A model generated the notes under the pieces. That model was not told the origin of the DNA. It worked only from the letters and a program-made list of their open reading frames with translations, and ran no database searches. Below are positions 5,896-8,238 of a DNA stretch of 8,238 nucleotides, in pieces. The stretch covers positions 1 to 8,238 of the forward strand of contig JASHUQ010000027.1 of assembly GCA_030039935.1 (NCBI GenBank), written 5' to 3'. Positions within the stretch are counted from its first letter, which is position 1, and each line of letters begins with the position of its first letter. The stretch comes from Microcaldota archaeon. Its GTDB lineage: Archaea; Micrarchaeota; Micrarchaeia; Micrarchaeales; Micrarchaeaceae. The position numbers and the translations under genes were made by a program.

Positions 5896-6465
5896 ATGAA
5901 AAGGAAAACGAAAAAGTCGAAAACTTTGCTGAAGGATGTAGAGAGGTTTGGATTCAAGCATCTTGCTGCGTTCAGCTTGGTTGCGATATGTGCATCTGTG
6001 TTTGCTCTGCTTATTGTGGCTAGCTTCATCATGATAACAAACAGCGTGGCTACATATTGCTCTTACTGCGGAGGAGTAAGCAGCTCAGCAGCCACACATA
6101 ACGTAAGCATTGGCGCAAGCACAAATACCACTGTGGCATACGGCAAAAACGTATATCTTTGGGCAACATGGGATGGAGATGCACCTCCATATACTGTATA
6201 TTGGTGGTGGAACCAGTCCATAGCAAAGGGCGCGTCATCGTGCAGCACTCCAAGGTGGGCTAACGCATGGCCGACATCAAACACCACAGGATATAGCACC
6301 GGAAGCTCTACATACGGCACCTCAGTATATACAACTCCGCAGGCATGGAGCTGCGGCGACAACGTGACATACGACTACTGCGTTACAGTCAAAGGAACAG
6401 GCGTAGCATCGGCAAATTCAACACATGCGGTGCAGATAAAGGTAGTTTATCCTCCGTGCACTTGA
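5896..6465 (+). CDS. Membrane-anchored surface protein with Ig/PKD-like domain, six external cysteines
   Basis: 189 residues. A very basic cytoplasmic N-terminus (MKRKTKKSK...) precedes one hydrophobic helix (about 24-48) acting as signal anchor or uncleaved signal. The outside part (50-189) is rich in Ser, Thr, Tyr and Trp, has six cysteines (55, 58, 116, 153, 162, 188) that could form three disulfides, and six N-X-S/T sequons (N69, N77, N106, N129, N156, N174). The segment AYGKNVYLWATWDGDAPPYT (81-100) followed by VYWWWN resembles the G-x-x-V-x-L-x-A...GxxPYTxxW pattern of Ig/PKD-like beta-sandwich domains of archaeal surface proteins, and the end (DNVTYDYCVTVKG...VQIKVVY) looks like closing strands of such a fold. 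Its precise role is unknown; adhesion or a cell-envelope component is inference. It has its own TATA box and Shine-Dalgarno, so it is a separate transcription unit. Confidence 0.85.
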   Translation: MKRKTKKSKTLLKDVERFGFKHLAAFSLVAICASVFALLIVASFIMITNSVATYCSYCGGVSSSAATHNVSIGASTNTTVAYGKNVYLWATWDGDAPPYTVYWWWNQSIAKGASSCSTPRWANAWPTSNTTGYSTGSSTYGTSVYTTPQAWSCGDNVTYDYCVTVKGTGVASANSTHAVQIKVVYPPCT

Positions 6466-6505
6466 GGCAATCTGCTATGTTGTTGGCGATTATAACTTAT
6501 GGCTA

Positions 6506-6517
6506 GGATTTTTCCTC
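6506..6517 (+). terminator. Weak hairpin/T-tract after the surface-protein gene
   Basis: AGGA-TTTT-TCCT with five consecutive T residues (6510-6514), 40 bp after the stop codon. The T-tract is compatible with archaeal termination; the 4-bp stem is too short to weigh much. Confidence 0.25.
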
Positions 6518-6548
6518 TATCATAGCTAAAACCAAACCCAACAAAAGC

Positions 6549-6556
6549 ATAAATAT
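6549..6556 (+). promoter_or_regulatory. TATA-box promoter of the gene at 6585
   Basis: ATAAATAT preceded by AAAAGC, centred about 32 bp before the ATG at 6585, predicting a leader of about 6 nt. Visual match to the archaeal consensus. Confidence 0.5.
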
Positions 6557-6584
6557 GAGGGAATAGCAATATTATTGTGTTGAT

Positions 6585-7283
6585 ATGTCAGCACTAAGGA
6601 AAATTGTTGCACCTGCTGCAGCGGCAACAGCAGCGAATGGTTCTGATATTGGATCCAGTTTTGATGCACATCCTATGCATATCCTAAGAAGTGCGTCACA
6701 GCAGCCAGTGGCATTAGATTACAATTTACCCGCCCAAGTCCGCAATGCAAGAGAAAGGCACAGCGCTGCTGCTGAGGACGAGTTCGACAGGATGCTAAAC
6801 GAAGAGGAGGCGCGCCATCCAATACAGCATGCACTGAAAGATTGGTTTGGAGGCATCCCAAAAGCTGTCCGCAAATATGTGCTACCAATATATATTGCAA
6901 CTAATGCTGGCGTGGCTCTCACAACTGGTTACGCGGTAAGCCGGGGATCATCAGAGCTGAATCCCGAGGCAGCCTCTCTGATGCGGAAGGTAGGGGTTCT
7001 GCCAGCTGTAGGTATAGAGCATATAGCAATACCTGCAATAGTGGCAGCAGCAATATTGCCTCCCATATATGGCAAGATTCACAAAAAGATCGGGGAGAGC
7101 AAGGCAAAAGCAGGGAAAGCGGAAGCAGATGTAAAGAAAGAGGAAATGGGTATTCTATACACAGTGTCAAAGCACGGGTTGACAGCAGGGGCTGCATTGC
7201 TTACCCTATACTCGTCATGGGATTTTGTAAACGATTTGGCGACTTTAGCTGGTCATCCTGTTTTCCACCCTCCATTCATTTGA
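6585..7283 (+). CDS. Three-helix membrane protein, DUF5658-like core with long soluble N-terminus
   Basis: 232 residues. The first 95 are soluble and low in hydrophobic runs: an Ala-rich start (residues 8-18), then a charged helical segment QVRNARERHSAAAEDEFDRM (51-70) and NEEEARHPI. Three hydrophobic helices follow: about 98-117, 139-162 and 195-213. Between the first two is SRGSSELNPEAASLMRKVG (119-137); the G-x-x-ELNP segment after a T-x-x-A-like helix resembles the DUF5658 family of small archaeal membrane proteins, whose function is unknown. That match is from memory and tentative. The loop between helices 2 and 3 (163-187) is almost all Lys, Glu, Ala and Gly. The C-terminus ends GHPVFHPPFI. 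No partner is evident: the gene has its own promoter, and the stop codon lies in a short palindrome (7282-7294). Confidence 0.8.
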   Translation: MSALRKIVAPAAAATAANGSDIGSSFDAHPMHILRSASQQPVALDYNLPAQVRNARERHSAAAEDEFDRMLNEEEARHPIQHALKDWFGGIPKAVRKYVLPIYIATNAGVALTTGYAVSRGSSELNPEAASLMRKVGVLPAVGIEHIAIPAIVAAAILPPIYGKIHKKIGESKAKAGKAEADVKKEEMGILYTVSKHGLTAGAALLTLYSSWDFVNDLATLAGHPVFHPPFI

Positions 7284-7294
7284 ACCTTAGGTTC
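7282..7294 (+). repeat. Short palindrome at the stop codon (GAACC-TTA-GGTTC)
   Basis: A perfect 5-bp inverted repeat with a 3-nt spacer that includes the last two bases of the TGA stop codon of the preceding gene. There is no T-tract after it, so it is not a convincing terminator; it may be an RNA 3'-end hairpin or chance. Confidence 0.35.
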
Positions 7295-7308
7295 CTCAAA
7301 CTGCTTCG

Positions 7309-7341
7309 TTGCAAGCGTGTTCCTCGTGAGCGTGCGTGCAA
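7309..7341. repeat. GC-rich patch with four CGTG copies inside an inverted repeat
   Basis: Within an otherwise AT-rich 175-bp gap (7284-7458), CGTG occurs at 7316, 7325, 7331 and 7335, enclosed by TTGCA (7309-7313) and its complement TGCAA (7337-7341). No RNA family or protein site is recognised. The rest of the gap holds the promoter of the next gene and nothing else I can identify. Confidence 0.35.
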
Positions 7342-7418
7342 TAGAGCCAGACTAAAAGACCATTTATGTACTTACAAAAGCACAAATATTCACTCTAAAT
7401 TTGTAAATAAAGCGATAG

Positions 7419-7429
7419 TATATATATTT
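7419..7429 (+). promoter_or_regulatory. TATA-box promoter of the gene at 7459
   Basis: TATATATATTT, centred about 35 bp before the ATG at 7459, predicting a leader of about 9 nt with no Shine-Dalgarno. The dinucleotide run makes the exact box position ambiguous. Confidence 0.5.
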
Positions 7430-7458
7430 GGTAAAACAGCATATATTGTAGCGATAAT

Positions 7459-8088
7459 ATGCCAAGAGAAGCTGCTGCTCAAATAACAAGAAGCGTGCTT
7501 AAGGTAGGAGAGACACCACAAGTAAAGTCATCTCTAGATAAAACGACATGGCAAGACGTGGCAAACGTCGACAATGTTGCCAATGTGGTATCAGTAGTGA
7601 TGTCTCCAAGCTATACAGATGAGATATTAAGTGGCAGAAACGGTGGTTATTGGAGATTTGCAAGTTCTGATAAAATTCAGGAATTGCTCGATCTTGGAAA
7701 GCCAGACCAATATGGCAGATTGTACTTCAAAATTGTCAGAGAAGGAGAAGGAAGAGGTTTTTATTTAATAGACAGAAATGAGTGGGAAAGAACTACCCCA
7801 AAAGATTCGCTTACTTTGCATGTGCCTTCAATTAAAGAGGCAATAAAAGAAGGAAGGCCTCTGGCTGTGGACGGCTGCTCCGGCGACTTCAGGGACGGGT
7901 ACAGGCTTAACGTCGACGGTGTCTACTTTAGCAACAGTGCTGCTCGGGTGGCGCAGCTTGAAACTGGCAGTGAAACTCAAATACCAGCAAACCTATTAAG
8001 GAAAGCCAAGGATCAGGTAGTTGCACTCAGGGTCAAAACCAAACCAGAGGCTCTTGATGCGATTGAAGATGTGCTAGGTAGGCTTTAA
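7459..8088 (+). CDS. Soluble orphan protein, 209 aa, function unknown
   Basis: I do not recognise this protein. It has no signal peptide or membrane helix and only one cysteine (Cys140, in VDGCSGDFRDGY). The first 45 residues are low in aromatic content and contain a short repeat VANV-DN-VANV (34-43). The middle (62-108) looks alpha/beta with several aromatics (GGYWRF, GRLYFKIVREGEGRGFYLIDRNEW). The C-terminal part has a Gly/Asp-rich region (138-155) followed by helical sequence to the end. The DNA for residues about 133-160 is clearly richer in G+C than the flanking codons. The start ATG at 7459 is supported by a TATA box about 35 bp upstream. The stop codon overlaps the TATA box of the putative RNA gene that follows. 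A nucleic-acid or nucleotide-binding role would be a guess. Confidence 0.75.
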   Translation: MPREAAAQITRSVLKVGETPQVKSSLDKTTWQDVANVDNVANVVSVVMSPSYTDEILSGRNGGYWRFASSDKIQELLDLGKPDQYGRLYFKIVREGEGRGFYLIDRNEWERTTPKDSLTLHVPSIKEAIKEGRPLAVDGCSGDFRDGYRLNVDGVYFSNSAARVAQLETGSETQIPANLLRKAKDQVVALRVKTKPEALDAIEDVLGRL

Positions 8089-8091
8089 ATA
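8084..8091 (+). promoter_or_regulatory. Consensus TATA box for the putative small RNA
   Basis: TTTAAATA, an exact match to the archaeal TTTAWATA consensus, overlapping the stop codon of the preceding gene. The start of transcription expected 26-27 bp downstream is 8113-8115, which is where the long RNA helix begins. No protein-coding start of use lies downstream on this strand. Confidence 0.55.
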
Positions 8092-8113
8092 TTCAAAAGT
8101 TCTTTTTTCTTTA

Positions 8114-8208
8114 CCTAGGTTTGCATGGATTAATACCGCAAACTGCGAGAAATCGCTGATGTAAGCCTAGTGAGATGCTTAATCCTCTCTCTTAGCGATT
8201 AACTTTTT
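8114..8208 (+). ncRNA. Putative structured small RNA of about 95 nt, no known family recognised
   Basis: CUAGGUUUGCAU (8115-8126) can pair with AUGUAAGCCUAG (8159-8170) over 12 uninterrupted base pairs, two of them G-U wobbles. Enclosed is a hairpin GCGA-GAAA-UCGC (8145-8156) capped by a GNRA tetraloop. Downstream UUAAUC (8179-8184) pairs with GAUUAA (8197-8202), directly followed by C and five U residues (8204-8208), like a terminator. A consensus TATA box sits one promoter spacing upstream. The wobbles, the GAAA loop and the U-tract all make sense only for the plus-strand transcript; on the minus strand the two wobbles become A-C mismatches. I checked for C/D boxes, an H/ACA pocket with ACA tail, and 5S or tRNA features and found none convincing. 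It may be a novel regulatory or guide RNA; expression is unproven. Confidence 0.45.
8179..8208 (+). terminator. Hairpin plus T-tract at the end of the putative RNA
   Basis: TTAATC-(12 nt)-GATTAA, then C and TTTTT (8204-8208), stopping 5 bp before the tRNA 3' end on the opposite strand. It would keep plus-strand transcription from running antisense through the tRNA gene. Confidence 0.45.
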
Positions 8209-8212
8209 AATT

Positions 8213-8238
8213 TGCAGGGGGTGAGATTTGAACTCACG
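8213..8238 (-). tRNA. tRNA 3' end (partial), probably tRNA-Leu
   Basis: Read on the minus strand, the edge of the window gives a complete T arm: stem GTGAG, loop TTCAAAT, stem CTCAC (8221-8237), then the 3' acceptor strand CCCCTGC (8214-8220) and discriminator A (8213). CCA is not encoded. The paired 5' strand would be GCAGGGG, which together with A73 and the C before the T stem resembles archaeal tRNA-Leu; tRNA-Ser is less likely because it uses G73. The anticodon lies outside the window, so the isotype is inferred. Confidence 0.88.

Noticed and set aside
6063..6362. Minus-strand open frame of 99 codons
   Set aside because: It is antisense to the surface-protein gene, which has its own promoter, Shine-Dalgarno and signal anchor.
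7217..7486. Open frame of 89 codons spanning the gap after the DUF5658-like gene
   Set aside because: It starts inside that gene and runs through the promoter and into the start of the next gene in another frame; the Arg/Lys/Cys-rich sequence shows no domain features.
8170..8177. GTGAGATG as a partial second copy of the tRNA 3' end (attachment site repeat)
   Set aside because: Only 7-8 bases match the T-arm complement (GTGAGATT at 8221), within chance expectation and too close to the tRNA to flank an insertion.
8114..8208. C/D box or H/ACA guide RNA identity for the small RNA
   Set aside because: UGAUGUA at 8157-8163 is only a partial C box with no separate CUGA box in place; there is no ACA after the helix and the internal loop (18 nt against 2 nt) is not a two-sided guide pocket.
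1..8238. CRISPR arrays, insertion sequences, integrases, toxin-antitoxin pairs
   Set aside because: No regularly spaced repeats, no transposase or integrase motifs and no paired small genes of that kind are visible on either strand.

Overview
The window looks like a chromosomal segment of an archaeon, most likely a small-genome DPANN lineage such as Micrarchaeota; the phylum is an inference from style, not proven. Archaeal hallmarks are SecD/SecF of the archaeal kind, a RIO1 kinase, a 65-residue SecE/Sec61-gamma, a rhodanese-free ThiI, an NFACT-R (Rqc2/Tae2-type) protein, AGA/AGG arginine codons, and TATA boxes about 25-35 bp before start codons, which imply leaderless or very short-leader mRNAs.

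Left part (1-1903, minus strand): a small two-helix membrane protein of unknown role (1619-1903), then secF (395-1552) and the start of secD (1-398, cut by the window edge). secF and secD are fused by an ATGA stop/start overlap. SecF carries an unusually large external domain rich in N-glycosylation sequons.

Middle (1965-4914): RIO1 kinase (plus) converges on and overlaps thiI (minus). A short divergent promoter region separates thiI from a secE/NFACT-R operon (plus), again with an ATGA overlap and an internal Shine-Dalgarno. The NFACT-R protein has the C-terminal half of Rqc2/RqcH-type factors only. These genes cover protein export (SecD, SecE, SecF), ribosome maturation (RIO1), tRNA thiolation (ThiI) and probably rescue of stalled ribosomes (NFACT-R), so much of this part concerns translation and co-translational export.

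Right part (4968-8088, plus strand): four singly promoted genes with little recognisable homology. They are a possible degenerate GNAT-fold protein, a membrane-anchored, six-cysteine, sequon-rich Ig/PKD-like surface protein, a three-helix DUF5658-like membrane protein, and a soluble orphan.

Right edge (8084-8238): the 3' end of a minus-strand tRNA, probably tRNA-Leu, enters at 8213-8238. Between the last orphan gene and this tRNA lies the strongest candidate for something undescribed: a small structured RNA on the plus strand. It has a consensus TATA box, a 12-bp helix beginning at the predicted transcription start, a GNRA-capped hairpin and a hairpin plus U-tract at its 3' end.
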